From Christensenella sp964438705 (GTDB lineage Bacteria > Bacillota > Clostridia > Christensenellales > Christensenellaceae): DNA of 64,000 nt. Of the stretch, positions 34,736-45,100 are shown piece by piece. The notes beneath the pieces were generated by a model that was given only the letters and a program-made list of their open reading frames with translations, ran no database searches and was not told where the DNA came from. A program made the position numbers and the translations under genes. Location of the stretch: positions 101,588 to 165,587 of the forward strand of contig CAYTKQ010000004.1 in assembly GCA_964438705.1 (NCBI GenBank). Direction: 5' to 3'. Position 1 is the stretch's first letter, and each line of letters opens with the position of its first letter.

Positions 34736-35416
34736 ATGGAACCGAAAGAACATTTTATCGATAAAATCAGTTTGCCCGAAATCGTCACTCAAAAAGACCT
34801 GATCAAGCATTATAAATGCGGACGCCAAATCCTGAAAAAAGGTGATAACGCAAAATACGTCTATTACATTTGTTCGGGAAAAATAAATGTTTACAATGAA
34901 ACCGCAGATGGCAACATCGGAAGAGTGGTGTGTGCGCAATCGGGAGAGACCGTAGGAGAAATGGAGATATTGGCTGACGAGCCGATCACCGTATTTTCCG
35001 CGAGCATCCATGAAGACGCGACTGTGATCCGAATGGAAAAACAGGATTTTTTAAACTGGATGAAGGAGGACCCTGAATTCTGCATGTCACTTGCGAAGGT
35101 GCTGGCGAGAAAGCTGAGCAACACGGCGCATACCTTTTGTGAACACACAACGCAAAGCGCGCTTTCGCTTGTGAAAAACTTCATCATCGACAGTGTACAA
35201 GGCAAACTCAAAGAGTCCCAAAAAGCAAAGGTGAAAAATTCCAGAGTGGAGATCGCCGACGACTGCGGAATCAGTGAAAGAACGGTCAACCGCTGTGTTG
35301 GAAAGCTGAAGGAACAAGGGCTCATCTGTTTAGAAAAAGGCAAAATAACGGTCAACAAAAATCAACTGGAACATTTAAAAACAGACAACCAAGACGCAGA
35401 TTGTGAAAACCTGTAA
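34736..35416 (+). CDS. Crp/Fnr-family transcriptional regulator
   Basis: The 226-residue product has an N-terminal cyclic-nucleotide-binding-like beta barrel (about 20-115, with G-E-T-V-G-E-M-E near 76-83), a long dimerisation helix (about 118-160) and a C-terminal winged helix with CGISERTVNRCVGKLKEQG. It has no N-terminal Cys cluster of FNR type, so an iron-sulfur cluster is not expected; the effector is unknown. It lies 108 bases before a nucleoside hydrolase gene on the same strand, so it may control the downstream nucleoside operon. GAAGGG lies nine bases upstream of the ATG. Confidence 0.9.
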   Translation: MEPKEHFIDKISLPEIVTQKDLIKHYKCGRQILKKGDNAKYVYYICSGKINVYNETADGNIGRVVCAQSGETVGEMEILADEPITVFSASIHEDATVIRMEKQDFLNWMKEDPEFCMSLAKVLARKLSNTAHTFCEHTTQSALSLVKNFIIDSVQGKLKESQKAKVKNSRVEIADDCGISERTVNRCVGKLKEQGLICLEKGKITVNKNQLEHLKTDNQDADCENL

Positions 35417-35524
35417 ATCAAGCGAATGACATAAGGCCCGCAAGCGAGGATTGACGGGGGTTGCTTGTTGTAGCGATTTTGGAAAAGCGAGAAGTATCTT
35501 GGCAACAACAGGAGGAAATCTGAA

Positions 35525-36475
35525 ATGAGAAAAGTAATTATGGACTGCGATCCGGGACACGACGACGCGATCGCGCTTCTGCTGGCAACGCGTTCCGATC
35601 AAATCAAAATTTTGGGGGTGACGACAGTCGCCGGAAACAGCGAGCTTAGGCACACCACCAACAATGCGCTGCGTATACTGAACTATTCAGGCGTATATGA
35701 TATCCCTGTGTATGCAGGCTGTGAGAAACCAATGATGCGGCCGTTATACCGCCTCACAGGGGCCATTATTCATGGTGAAGACGGCCTCGGCGGACCGGAA
35801 ATCCCGGCGCCTGAGCAAAAAGCAGAAGAACAGCACGCGGCCGATTTCATCATTGACACGTTGCGCAAGAGTGATGAAAAAATCACGCTGATCCCCACCG
35901 GCCCGCTGACCAACATTGCAATGGCGTTCATCAAAGCACCGGATATCAAACAAAAAGTTGAAGATATCATCATTATGGGCGGTGCGATCTATGATCCGGG
36001 TAACATCACCTCCGCCGCAGAATTCAATATTTACGTCGACCCGGAGGCGGCAAAAATCGTCTTTAACAGCGGGTGCCCGATTCATCTGAATACGCTGGAT
36101 ATCTCCATGAAGGCAGTGTTTTATGAGGAAGAGATTCTGGCGCTGGGAAAAAAGGACAACAAGGTATCAAAGATCGTATGCGAACTGCTGAAATTTTTTG
36201 CGGGAACGCATGTAGGTCACTTTGGATTTATGGCATGCCCCATCCACGATGCGCTGTGCGTGGGTATGATGCTCGACAGCACGCTGATCACCTATGAAAA
36301 GACCTTTTGCGACATCAGCGTAAACGACGATCTCACACTGGGCGAAACGGTCGCAGATCTTTGGGGCATCACGGGCAACGAGCCAAATATGTATATTTCA
36401 AAGGCGGTGGACAGGGAAAAGTTTGTCAAAATGATCACCGAGCATATGCAGCTCCCCTACGTAAGCAAAGCATAA
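35525..36475 (+). CDS. Nucleoside hydrolase (ribonucleoside N-glycosidase)
   Basis: The 316-residue product belongs to the inosine-uridine nucleoside hydrolase family. The calcium-binding signature D-C-D-P-G-H-D-D at residues 7-14 is intact, and a later conserved Asp/His region appears around 240-245 (C-P-I-H-D-A). The enzyme cleaves nucleosides to base and ribose in the cytoplasm. It directly precedes a nucleoside-type ABC importer, so imported nucleosides are probably its substrate. Purine or pyrimidine preference cannot be read by eye. AGGAGG precedes the ATG. Confidence 0.93.
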   Translation: MRKVIMDCDPGHDDAIALLLATRSDQIKILGVTTVAGNSELRHTTNNALRILNYSGVYDIPVYAGCEKPMMRPLYRLTGAIIHGEDGLGGPEIPAPEQKAEEQHAADFIIDTLRKSDEKITLIPTGPLTNIAMAFIKAPDIKQKVEDIIIMGGAIYDPGNITSAAEFNIYVDPEAAKIVFNSGCPIHLNTLDISMKAVFYEEEILALGKKDNKVSKIVCELLKFFAGTHVGHFGFMACPIHDALCVGMMLDSTLITYEKTFCDISVNDDLTLGETVADLWGITGNEPNMYISKAVDREKFVKMITEHMQLPYVSKA

Positions 36476-36478
36476 AAT

Positions 36479-36495
36479 TTAAGGCAATGCCTTAA
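36479..36495. repeat. Short perfect inverted repeat between nucleoside hydrolase and binding protein
   Basis: TTAAGGCA (36479-36486) and TGCCTTAA (36488-36495) flank one base. This loop-less dyad is more operator-like than terminator-like and lies three bases after the nucleoside hydrolase stop, 29 bases before the next ATG. Confidence 0.4.
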
Positions 36496-36523
36496 TGATA
36501 ATAAGGAAAAGGAGAGGAATACA

Positions 36524-37687
36524 ATGAAAAAAATAATTGTTGTGACACTCGTCGCGATCATGTGCCTGACCATGTTTGCGGCATGCGGAAAAACAGAGGC
36601 ACCCGCGCAGACAGGCGCGGCGGGCACAAGCGAGGCGTCTGCGGACGCACAAACCACGGGTGAAGCAGAATCAGCAGGCCTGAAGGTGACATGCCTTCTG
36701 AACGGTAATCTGGGCGATAAATCGTTCTTTGATTCGGCCAACAAGGGAATGGAGCGGCTCAAAAGCGAGCTGGGCGTGGAAACAAAGGTCGTTGAAATGG
36801 GCTTTGACAACACGAAGTGGGAGCCCGCTCTGCTGGAAGCTTCGGAACAGGACTGGGATGTGATCGTTGTGGGCACCTACCAGATGCAGGAGCTTTTGCA
36901 GAAGGTCGCGCCGCAGTATCCCGATAAGAAGTACATCATCTTTGATTCGGAGGTGGACTACAGCAACGGAGATTGTGAAAACGTCTATTCCATCACATTC
37001 AAACAAAATGACGGTTCTTATCTGGCGGGCATCGTGGCGGCAGGAATCACAAGCGCGGGCATTGAGAACACAAACGACAAAAAGATCATCAGCGCGGTGT
37101 GCGGTATGGATATCCCAGTCATCAACGACTTTGTCGTGGGCTATATCCAGGGCGCAACAGATACCGATCCTGATGTCAAGGTAGCGACCGCCTATGTGGG
37201 CGACTTCAACGACACCGCAAAGGCAAAGGAAATGGCAATGTCGCAGTTCAACATGGGCAGCGACATCGGCTTCAACGTTGCGGCACAGGCCGGTCTTGGT
37301 GTGATCGACGCGGCGAAGGAAAAGAAGGTATATGCGATCGGCGTGGACGCGGATCAAAGCGCGACCTTTGCAGAAACGGACCCGGACAAAGCAAACCTGA
37401 TCGCGACCTCCGTGCTTAAAAACATTGACGAGGCGTTGGTGCGTTCGATTAAGATGCACATGGACGGCACACTGAAATATGGCGAAGCGGAAGCGCTTGG
37501 CATTGCTGAAGACGCGGTCGGCATCGCAAAGAATGATGTCTATATGAAGCTCGTACCCGCAGAGATCCAGAAGCTGGTCGACGAAGCGGAAGCAAAAATC
37601 AAAAGTGGAGATATTCAGGTAAAAACAGCGTTTGATATGACAACGGAAGAGCTGAGCGCCTTTAAAGACGCGGTGGCGCCGAAATAA
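36524..37687 (+). CDS. BMP-family nucleoside-binding lipoprotein
   Basis: The 387-residue product has a lipoprotein signal with lipobox F-A-A-C ending at C21, then an Ala/Thr-rich linker and a type I periplasmic-binding fold. The pattern GDKSFFDSANKGMERL near residue 64 is characteristic of the BMP/PnrA/Med family, which binds purine or other nucleosides for ABC import. It fits the ATP-binding and permease genes that follow. GGAGAGG precedes the ATG by six bases. Confidence 0.92.
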   Translation: MKKIIVVTLVAIMCLTMFAACGKTEAPAQTGAAGTSEASADAQTTGEAESAGLKVTCLLNGNLGDKSFFDSANKGMERLKSELGVETKVVEMGFDNTKWEPALLEASEQDWDVIVVGTYQMQELLQKVAPQYPDKKYIIFDSEVDYSNGDCENVYSITFKQNDGSYLAGIVAAGITSAGIENTNDKKIISAVCGMDIPVINDFVVGYIQGATDTDPDVKVATAYVGDFNDTAKAKEMAMSQFNMGSDIGFNVAAQAGLGVIDAAKEKKVYAIGVDADQSATFAETDPDKANLIATSVLKNIDEALVRSIKMHMDGTLKYGEAEALGIAEDAVGIAKNDVYMKLVPAEIQKLVDEAEAKIKSGDIQVKTAFDMTTEELSAFKDAVAPK

Positions 37688-37700
37688 AACAATGGGAAAA

Positions 37701-37732
37701 GCGGCTTGCGGGGGATTTCCTCCGCAGGCCGC
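37701..37732 (+). other. Intercistronic hairpin between binding-protein and ATPase genes
   Basis: An 11-bp GC-rich stem (37701-37711 with 37722-37732, one G-U pair) has no following T-run. In binding-protein transporters such hairpins often protect the upstream message and raise binding-protein levels over the transporter; that role is inferred here. Confidence 0.6.
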
Positions 37733-37750
37733 ATATAAAAGAGGTAAGCC

Positions 37751-39304
37751 ATGAAAAATATATTGGAAATGATCGATATATCCAAGGTGTATCCCAATGG
37801 CGTTTATGCGAACAAAAAGGTCAATTTTTCCGTGCGCGAAGGAGAGATCCATGCGCTCGTAGGCGAGAATGGAGCCGGAAAAACGACGCTGATGAAGGTG
37901 ATGTTTGGCATCGAACAGCCTGACAACGGACAGATTCGCATCAACGGCGAGCCGGTATCCTTTGCGTCGGCAAACGACGCGATCAAGAATGGGATCTGCA
38001 TGGTACATCAACACTTCATGCTGGTACCGACGCTGAGCGTGGCGGAGAATACGGCGCTTGGCTGCGAAGATACCAAAGGGTTGTTTATAGACAAAGCGAC
38101 GGTTGTCAAAAAAGTGACGGAGATTTCTGAGAAATATAATCTGAAGCTTGATCCGAACGATTTGGTCGCCGACATATCGGTGGGAATGAAGCAGCGCGTG
38201 GAAATATTGAAAACCCTTTACCGCGGCGCAAAAATCATCATTCTCGACGAACCGACAGCAGTGCTTACCCCGCAGGAAACGGAGGAGCTTTTTGTTCAGC
38301 TCAAGGTGTTGAAGGAAAAAGGACACACCATCATATTTATTTCACATAAGCTTCACGAGATCAAACAAATCACAGACAGAATCAGCATTCTGCGCAAAGG
38401 AGAACTCGTCGCTACGGTGGACACCTCCAGCGTTACGGAAAAAGAAATATCGGACCTAATGATCGGCGAAAACGTCAATCTCCAGATAGAAAAAGCACCT
38501 GCCAAGCCGGGCCGGGCAGTTCTCGATATAGAAAATCTTTGTACAAAAGACGATGCGGGCAAGGCAATTTTTGAAAATCTTTGCTTGAAGGTACGGCAAG
38601 GCCAGATACTCGGGCTTGCCGGCGTGGAAGGAAATGGACAAAAAGAGCTGATTGAAATCATCACCAGCCAAAGGAAGTACGACAGCGGCAGGGTGGAATT
38701 CGGCGGTGAGGCAATCAAATTCGGCAAGATCATCGAATCGCGCAACAGGGGCATGGGTTATGTGCCCGAGGATCGGATGACCATGGGAGCTGCGGTGGAA
38801 TTCAGCGTAGAGGAGAATCTCATCGCAAACGAGATTCGAACAAAAAATCTTTTAAACGGCGTATTGACCGCACCCAAAAAGATTGACGATTTTGCGGAAA
38901 CGCTGGTGAAGGAGTTTGGCATCAAATGCAGCTCACCCAAAACGCCCGTGAAAATGCTTTCGGGCGGGAACATTCAAAAGGTGGTCGCCGCAAGGGAATT
39001 TTCCGGTGACTTAAAACTGATCGTCGCGGATCAGCCCACGCGGGGCATCGACGTTTTGGCGGCGGATTTCATTCACAAGACCCTCGTGAAACTGCGCGAT
39101 GAGGGCGCGGCCGTGCTGCTCTCATCAGCAGACCTCGACGAGCTTCTGAAGGTAAGCGACAGTGTGATCGTTATGTATGGCGGAAAGATCGTAGCGTATT
39201 TTGAAGATGCCGCGACTCTTTCCCAGATGGAGCTTGGCAACTATATGCTGGGCGCGCTTCAAATGGAAGACTCTGTGATAAGGAGTGAATACTATGAAAA
39301 ATAA
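37751..39304 (+). CDS. Nucleoside ABC importer, ATP-binding protein (two NBDs)
   Basis: The 517-residue product has two nucleotide-binding domains in one chain. The first has Walker A G-E-N-G-A-G-K-T at residues 38-45 and Walker B I-I-L-D-E-P-T-A. In the second domain the P-loop region reads G-V-E-G-N-G-Q, the altered form typical of this sugar/nucleoside importer class, while the later L-S-G-G-N-I-Q-K signature is kept. It matches NupO/YufO-type proteins. It overlaps the first permease by 11 bases. Confidence 0.94.
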   Translation: MKNILEMIDISKVYPNGVYANKKVNFSVREGEIHALVGENGAGKTTLMKVMFGIEQPDNGQIRINGEPVSFASANDAIKNGICMVHQHFMLVPTLSVAENTALGCEDTKGLFIDKATVVKKVTEISEKYNLKLDPNDLVADISVGMKQRVEILKTLYRGAKIIILDEPTAVLTPQETEELFVQLKVLKEKGHTIIFISHKLHEIKQITDRISILRKGELVATVDTSSVTEKEISDLMIGENVNLQIEKAPAKPGRAVLDIENLCTKDDAGKAIFENLCLKVRQGQILGLAGVEGNGQKELIEIITSQRKYDSGRVEFGGEAIKFGKIIESRNRGMGYVPEDRMTMGAAVEFSVEENLIANEIRTKNLLNGVLTAPKKIDDFAETLVKEFGIKCSSPKTPVKMLSGGNIQKVVAAREFSGDLKLIVADQPTRGIDVLAADFIHKTLVKLRDEGAAVLLSSADLDELLKVSDSVIVMYGGKIVAYFEDAATLSQMELGNYMLGALQMEDSVIRSEYYEK

Positions 39305-40355
39305 GGGAGCTCTTTTCAATGCCGCCACAATGGCGATCGCGATCGCCGCATCCTTTCTGATTGCTTTTGTGATCGTGCTTTTTGTCAGTGAGCAGCCCGG
39401 CGACGTGATGGAGGCCTTGCTTCTTGGACCGGTTTCTTCGGTGAGAAATTTTGGAAACGTCATTGAGCTGATGACAACGTTTATGTTCACCGGTCTTGCA
39501 ATCAGCATCATGTTTCAAGCGGGGCAGTTCAACGTGGGCGCAGAGGGCGCGTTTTTCATCGGTGCACTGGCGGCGGCAGGCGCAGCGACGGCGCTCAATT
39601 TAGGGGCGGTCGTACAGCCCATCGTATCGGTTGCCATCGGCGCAGGCGCGGGCGCGCTCGTTACGTTCATTCCGGGCATCCTAAAAGCCAAGCTCAATGC
39701 GAGCGAGCTTGTTTCCTCCCTCATGATGAATTACGCGGTGCTGTTCCTCGGCCTGTTCGTGCTCAACTACTTCCTGCGTGATCCAAAGTTCGGGATGCTC
39801 GCCACAAACGCGATCGATGAAACGGCAAAGCTGCCAAACATTCTGGGCGGGACACGCATCAACGGCGGCCTGATCATTGCGCTCGGACTTCTGGTTTTCA
39901 TGTATTTTTACATTTACCGCACCAGATCGGGCTACGAGCTGCGGCTGGTGGGCTCCAATGAAAAGTTTGCAAAGTACACGGGTGTGAATGTACCCAAAAT
40001 CATCATTCTGTCACAGGTATTCGGCGGTGCTGTCGCGGGCATCGGCGGCGCGTCCGAAATGCTTGGCATGTACGACCGCTTTCAGTGGACGAGCCTGCCC
40101 GGCTATGGATGGGACGGCGTGATCATTGCGATATTGGCCTACAACAAACCGCAGAATATCCCGCTGGCCGCGTTCTTTCTGGCCTATCTGCGCATCGGAT
40201 CAGATATTATGGCACGCTCGACCGACGTGCCCAAGGAATTGATCGTCATCATACAGGCGGTGATCATGCTGTTGATTACGGCAAAGGCACTGCTTGGGAA
40301 TCTGAAACATAAAATGGTGGTAAAGGAGGTCGTATCTGGTGGAAACAATATTTGA
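39294..40355 (+). CDS. Nucleoside ABC importer permease, first (NupP-like)
   Basis: The 353-residue product is a polytopic permease of the branched-chain/ribose importer class (BPD_transp_2). The N-terminal helix is followed by an extended region, and N-A-S-E-L-V-S-S-L-M-M-N-Y near residues 138-150 is the typical nucleoside-permease motif. The ATG at 39294 is chosen because AAGGAG at 39280-39285 lies eight bases upstream. It overlaps the ATPase gene by 11 bases and the second permease by 17. Confidence 0.92.
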   Translation: MKNKGALFNAATMAIAIAASFLIAFVIVLFVSEQPGDVMEALLLGPVSSVRNFGNVIELMTTFMFTGLAISIMFQAGQFNVGAEGAFFIGALAAAGAATALNLGAVVQPIVSVAIGAGAGALVTFIPGILKAKLNASELVSSLMMNYAVLFLGLFVLNYFLRDPKFGMLATNAIDETAKLPNILGGTRINGGLIIALGLLVFMYFYIYRTRSGYELRLVGSNEKFAKYTGVNVPKIIILSQVFGGAVAGIGGASEMLGMYDRFQWTSLPGYGWDGVIIAILAYNKPQNIPLAAFFLAYLRIGSDIMARSTDVPKELIVIIQAVIMLLITAKALLGNLKHKMVVKEVVSGGNNI

Positions 40356-41265
40356 TGTCATTTTTTCGGCAGATTTTGTCAACTCTCTTCTGCGGGTGAC
40401 GACGCCTCTCCTGTTTGCTACGATGGCGGTGCTGATCTCCAACAAGGCGGGTGTGCTCAACATCGGCGTGGAGGGTATGATGCTGACTGCGGCGCTTATG
40501 GGCGTGGTGGGCAGCGCGGTAACGGGCAGCGCATGGATCGGCTTGCTGTTTGCGATTGCCTCCGGTCTTGCCCTTTCGTGGATATTCTCTGTTTTTGTAT
40601 TGAAGCTCAAAACAGATGTGGTGCTTGCCGGAATCGCGATCAATCTGCTGGCGAGTGGGCTGACCATCTTTGTCCTGTATCTGATCACAGGAGACAAGGG
40701 CGTTTCGACCGCCCTGCCGAGCAAGGTGATGCCCAACGTCGTCATCCCGGGGCTGGAATCCATTCCGGGGTTTGGTCAGGTGATATCAGGCCAGAACATC
40801 ATGACGTGGTTTGCGGTCATTTCCGTGTTTGTCATCAGCATGTTTTTGCGCCGGACCAAGCAGGGAACGTACATCCGCGCGGTGGGCCAGCATCCACTGG
40901 CCGTGGAAACGGCGGGCATCAACGTATACAAAATACAGCGAAACGCACTGCTGATATGCGGTCTTCTCGCGGCAATGGGCGGTGCGTATATGTCGATGGG
41001 ATATCTTTCGATGTTTACCAAGGATATGATCGCCGGACGCGGATTCATCGCGATCGCAGCGGAGGCAATGGGCATGGGGATCCCCCTGCTCAGCATGGCG
41101 ATGGCGTTTCTCTTTGGATTTGCAGACGCGCTGTCAAATAATTTGCAAATGTTCAATGTTCCCAACGAGATCGTCCGTATGCTCCCCTATGTGATCACGA
41201 TCATCGCGCTGGCAGTTTACGCCGCAAATAAGATGCGCAAAAGAAAAAGCATCGTGAACGGATGA
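40339..41265 (+). CDS. Nucleoside ABC importer permease, second (NupQ-like)
   Basis: The 308-residue product starts at GTG 40339 (GGAGGT upstream) and is a second BPD_transp_2 permease. It carries N-I-G-V-E-G-M-M-L near residues 40-48 and A-E-A-M-G-M near the C-terminal region, conserved in the NupQ/YufQ branch. With the preceding permease it forms the heterodimeric membrane channel. It ends the operon; no obvious T-run terminator follows. Confidence 0.92.
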   Translation: METIFDVIFSADFVNSLLRVTTPLLFATMAVLISNKAGVLNIGVEGMMLTAALMGVVGSAVTGSAWIGLLFAIASGLALSWIFSVFVLKLKTDVVLAGIAINLLASGLTIFVLYLITGDKGVSTALPSKVMPNVVIPGLESIPGFGQVISGQNIMTWFAVISVFVISMFLRRTKQGTYIRAVGQHPLAVETAGINVYKIQRNALLICGLLAAMGGAYMSMGYLSMFTKDMIAGRGFIAIAAEAMGMGIPLLSMAMAFLFGFADALSNNLQMFNVPNEIVRMLPYVITIIALAVYAANKMRKRKSIVNG

Positions 41266-41374
41266 AAATGAAAACACGTTTTTCCTCTGTCGAAGAAAAC
41301 ATGGCTGATCGCTCTTCCTGGCCCTTTTGGGCGCTTGCATCAGCCTGAAACCCTTCGATGATCTTATGGTCCGG

Positions 41375-41404
41375 CAAACAGCCGCATGTATGTGCGGCTG
41401 TTTG
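41375..41404. terminator. Strong hairpin between convergent genes
   Basis: A perfect 12-bp stem (41375-41386 with 41393-41404) and 6-base loop lie between the nucleoside operon (plus) and the lipoprotein gene (minus). No T-run follows on either strand, so termination efficiency is uncertain. Confidence 0.55.
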
Positions 41405-41427
41405 CATTGTGCAAAAAATTATATGCG

Positions 41428-41922
41428 TTATTCCGCAGCTTCCCCGTTGATCTGCGCCTCCAACAGGTTTGCCGCCTTGCGGAAGGGCGTTTGGTGCAGG
41501 CCCTCGCCGATGAGGCAATAGGTATAGCCATCCTGCCCCCATTGGGCAATGCACAGGTCGTCCTTATACCCAAACCACACCTTTGTGCCGCCCACCTTCC
41601 GCATGCCGCCGTCTTCTGCATCCTCGATCCCGCAGATGTCGTCGTTTATGTGCTGCATGCGCAGCCGCAGTACCTGTCCCCTGCTGTTTTCGTAGGTGAT
41701 CTGCCCCAATTCTCCGTCGAGCACCTCGTAGCGCTGCGGCGCGTAACCCGGCGCGTCGAGTTTTTGCATTTCAAAACCAAGCCTGTCTGTCATTTCTTCT
41801 GCGGACGAGAGTTCCTCGACCGGCGGCACGCTGACCGTTTCCTCTTCCGGGACCGGCGCGCACGCGCTCATCATACCCACAATCGCCGCAATACCGACGA
41901 TTGTCGTTAAAATACGTTTCAT
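41428..41922 (-). CDS. Putative lipoprotein, unknown function
   Basis: The 164-residue product has a signal sequence with lipobox M-S-A-C ending at C21, an acidic linker (about 23-45) and a beta-rich domain (about 50-155) with the pattern Q-W-G-Q-D-G-Y-T-Y-C-L-I. This resembles small extracytoplasmic anti-sigma-like or DUF4367-type domains, but the match is too weak to name. AAGGAGAAG lies six bases before the ATG. It is divergent from the RND gene. Confidence 0.65.
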   Translation of the reverse strand: MKRILTTIVGIAAIVGMMSACAPVPEEETVSVPPVEELSSAEEMTDRLGFEMQKLDAPGYAPQRYEVLDGELGQITYENSRGQVLRLRMQHINDDICGIEDAEDGGMRKVGGTKVWFGYKDDLCIAQWGQDGYTYCLIGEGLHQTPFRKAANLLEAQINGEAAE

Positions 41923-42035
41923 CCAACTTCTCCTTTGTCGTCTCCCATAAGCCTTCTATATTATAGCAACAATCATGCATCAAAGCTGTAAACTTTCTAT
42001 GACATAAATCTTAAGAATTTCGAACGTTTTTTTCG

Positions 42036-42087
42036 TTGACGCAAACCAGCCAAATCGTTATAATAAATCCAGACTGACCAGTCAGTC
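42036..42087 (+). promoter_or_regulatory. Promoter and TetR operator of the RND exporter operon
   Basis: TTGACG (42036-42041), spacer of 17, TATAAT (42059-42064) is nearly consensus. Directly downstream, GACTGAC-CA-GTCAGTC (42072-42087) is a perfect inverted repeat overlapping the transcription start, typical of TetR-family operators. The tetR gene closes the same operon (45868), so autorepression is expected. Confidence 0.8.
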
Positions 42088-42128
42088 ATATTTTGAAATT
42101 GTTTTAAAACGCGGCAATGGAGGGACAA

Positions 42129-45100
42129 ATGTCGAAATTCAGCGTAAAAAAACCGATGACCATCTTTGTGGTGGTGGTTCTCGTATGCATTCTTGGGTTC
42201 ATTTCTTTCACGAGCATGACGACCGATCTGCTCCCCAAAATGGACCTTCCTTACGTCATGGTGCTCACGACCTATCCGGGGGCCAGCCCGGAAAAGATCG
42301 AGCAGACCGTCACAAAACCGCTCGAGCAGACCCTTTCCACGACGAGCGGCGTGCAGACGGTCACCAGTACGTCGAATGAAAATTCGAGCATGGTGCTTTT
42401 GGAATTCACGCAGGGCACCAATATGGACAGTGCGATGATTGAGATGAGCGGCAAGATCGACATGGTGAAGGCAAGCCTTGACGATGCGGTGGGCACGCCC
42501 ACCCTCGTGAAGCTCAATCCCGATATGATGCCTGTGATGATTGCAAGCGTGGACATCGAGGGGCAGGACATTATTGGCACCTCCAAGATCGTTTCGGAAG
42601 AGATATTACCTAAGTTTGAGCGCATCGACGGAGTGGCAAGTGTTTCCGCAATGGGGCTTGTGGAGGATTCTATCGAAATCACGCTCGATCAGGGCAAGAT
42701 CGACGACTTAAACCGCCGCGTGCTCGCGTCTGTAGATGAAACGCTGGCGGAGGCACAGGAGAAGATCGACGACGCGAAAAGTCAGATTGAGGATGGAAAA
42801 GAACAGCTTCAAACAATGAGCACCTCGCAGGCGCAGCAGCTTGTGGACCTTGGCATGCAGCTTTCGGCAGGCAGGGATCAGATCAAGGCGGCGCTCGTCA
42901 GTCTGCCGCAGGCACAGACCGATCTGGAGGCGCAGATCGCTGCGCTTAAGATGCTGCGTGATCCTCTTGTGGCACTGCGAAACGGAGCGATCACCGAACG
43001 CGACGCGCTGCAGCAGCAGATCGGCGCAATCGTCGCGGAGGGGAATCCTGTTCCCGATGCACTTACCGCACAGCTTGCGGCGGTGGAAAGCGGCATAACG
43101 CAATTCGAGGACGGCATCGCACAGATGGAAGACGGCATCGCGCAGATGCAGGCCGCCCTCACAGCAATGCCGGAACAAAAGGCACAGCTCGAAGCAAAGC
43201 TTGCAGAGCTAGACGCGGGGGAACGCCAGCTTGAGACGGGTAAGATCGTACTTTCGACGCAGTTGGCGCAGGCCTCGGGCCAGCTTGCGGGCGGCGAAGC
43301 GCAGCTTAGCGCGCAGGAGCAGGAATTTGAGAACCAGAAGGACGCGGCATATAAGCAGGCGGGGCTCGAGGGCAAGATCACGCAGGATACCGTGAGCCAG
43401 ATTTTAGGCGCGCAGAACTTCTCCATGCCCGCAGGGTATGTCAATGAAGGAGATCAGCGTTACCTTGTGAAGGTGGGCGACCAGTTTTCGAACATCGACG
43501 AGATCAAGGACCTTGTGCTTTTCAACATCCCCACGGGCGACATCGGCGAGGTGACCCTTTTTGATGTGGCGAGTGTTCGGATGACAGACAACCGTGACGA
43601 TTTATATGCAAAGATCAACGGAAATGACGGCATACTGCTTTCCTTTCAAAAGCAGAGCACCAGCTCGACCACCGATGTTTCCGGACGCATCAATGAGGTC
43701 ATGCAAAAGCTGGAGGGGGAAGTGCCCGGGCTGCACGTGACCGCGCTTTCCGATCAGGGCGTTTACATCGGAATCGTGCTGGATTCGGTCATCAACAACC
43801 TTCTGCTGGGCGCGGTATTTGCGATCATCATCCTGTTTTTGTTCTTAAAGGACATCAAGCCGACGCTCATCGTGGCCATCAGCATCCCGTTCAGCTTGCT
43901 GGCGGCGATCACCCTTATGTATTTTTGCGGCGTGACGCTCAACATTATTTCCCTCGCGGGGCTTGCGCTCGGCGTGGGCATGCTGGTGGACAACAGCATC
44001 GTGGTCATTGAGAACATTTATCGTCTGCGCTCGCTGGGGGTGTCGCCCGCAAAGGCGGCATTAAAAGGCGCGACGCAGGTGGGCGGGGCGATCTTTGCCT
44101 CTACGCTGACCACCGTGTGCGTGTTCCTGCCCATCGTGTTCACCGAGGGCATCACCCGTCAGCTGTTTGCGGATATGGGTCTCACCATCGCATTCTCGCT
44201 CCTCGCGAGTCTACTGATCGCGCTGACGCTCGTGCCCGCGATGGGCTCTACCATGCTCAAGAAAACCAAAGAGAAAAAGCACCCGCTGTTTGATAAATTT
44301 GCGGGGGGCTATGAAAAGCTTCTTGCGGGCGCGCTCAAGCGCAAATGGATCGTGTATCTCATCGCCATCGGCCTGTTTGTGTTCAGTGTGGCAAACGTGC
44401 CCCTGATGGGCACGTCCCTCATGCCCAAGATGGACAGCCAGCAGGTGATGGTCACGCTTGAGATGCCCAAGGACAGTACCACACAGGAGACGCGGGCAAT
44501 GAGCGATCAGGTGCTTGCTCGCCTGACGGAAGTTCCGGGGGTGCAGACCATCGGCGCGATGGAGGGCGGCGTTTCTTCCATTATGATGGGCGGCGGGTCG
44601 TCGGGCGGCGGCAACAACACCTCCATGATGATGTACGCGCTTTTGAAGGACGAGCGCAGTGAGTCGAGCGCGCAGATCGCGCAGCGGATGCGCGACGCGG
44701 TGAGCGATCTCCCCGCGACGGTGGACATCAACGATTCCACCATGGATATGTCCGCGCTTGCCGGTTCGGGCATCAGCGTTGCCATCAAGGGCGACGACCT
44801 CGACGTATTGAAGCAGATCGCGCAGGAGGTGACGACCCTGCTCGAACAGACAGAGGGTGTGGGGACCATCGACAACGGCCTTTCGGAGGCGACGATGGAG
44901 ACGCGCATCGTGGTGGACAAAAACAAGGCCATGGAATACGGCCTCATGACCGCACAGATTTATCAGCAGGTCGCGGCGGAGGTTGCGGCAGGCAAGACGG
45001 CGACGACCGTCACCTTTGAAACGGAGGATTACCCCGTCATCGTCAAAAACAGCCCGGAGGGGACCGCTTCTCTTACAGAGCTAGAGGACTTCACCTTAAA

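Noticed and set aside
41375..41404. Hairpin as a strong intrinsic terminator
   Set aside because: No T-run on either strand; kept only as a weak terminator entry.
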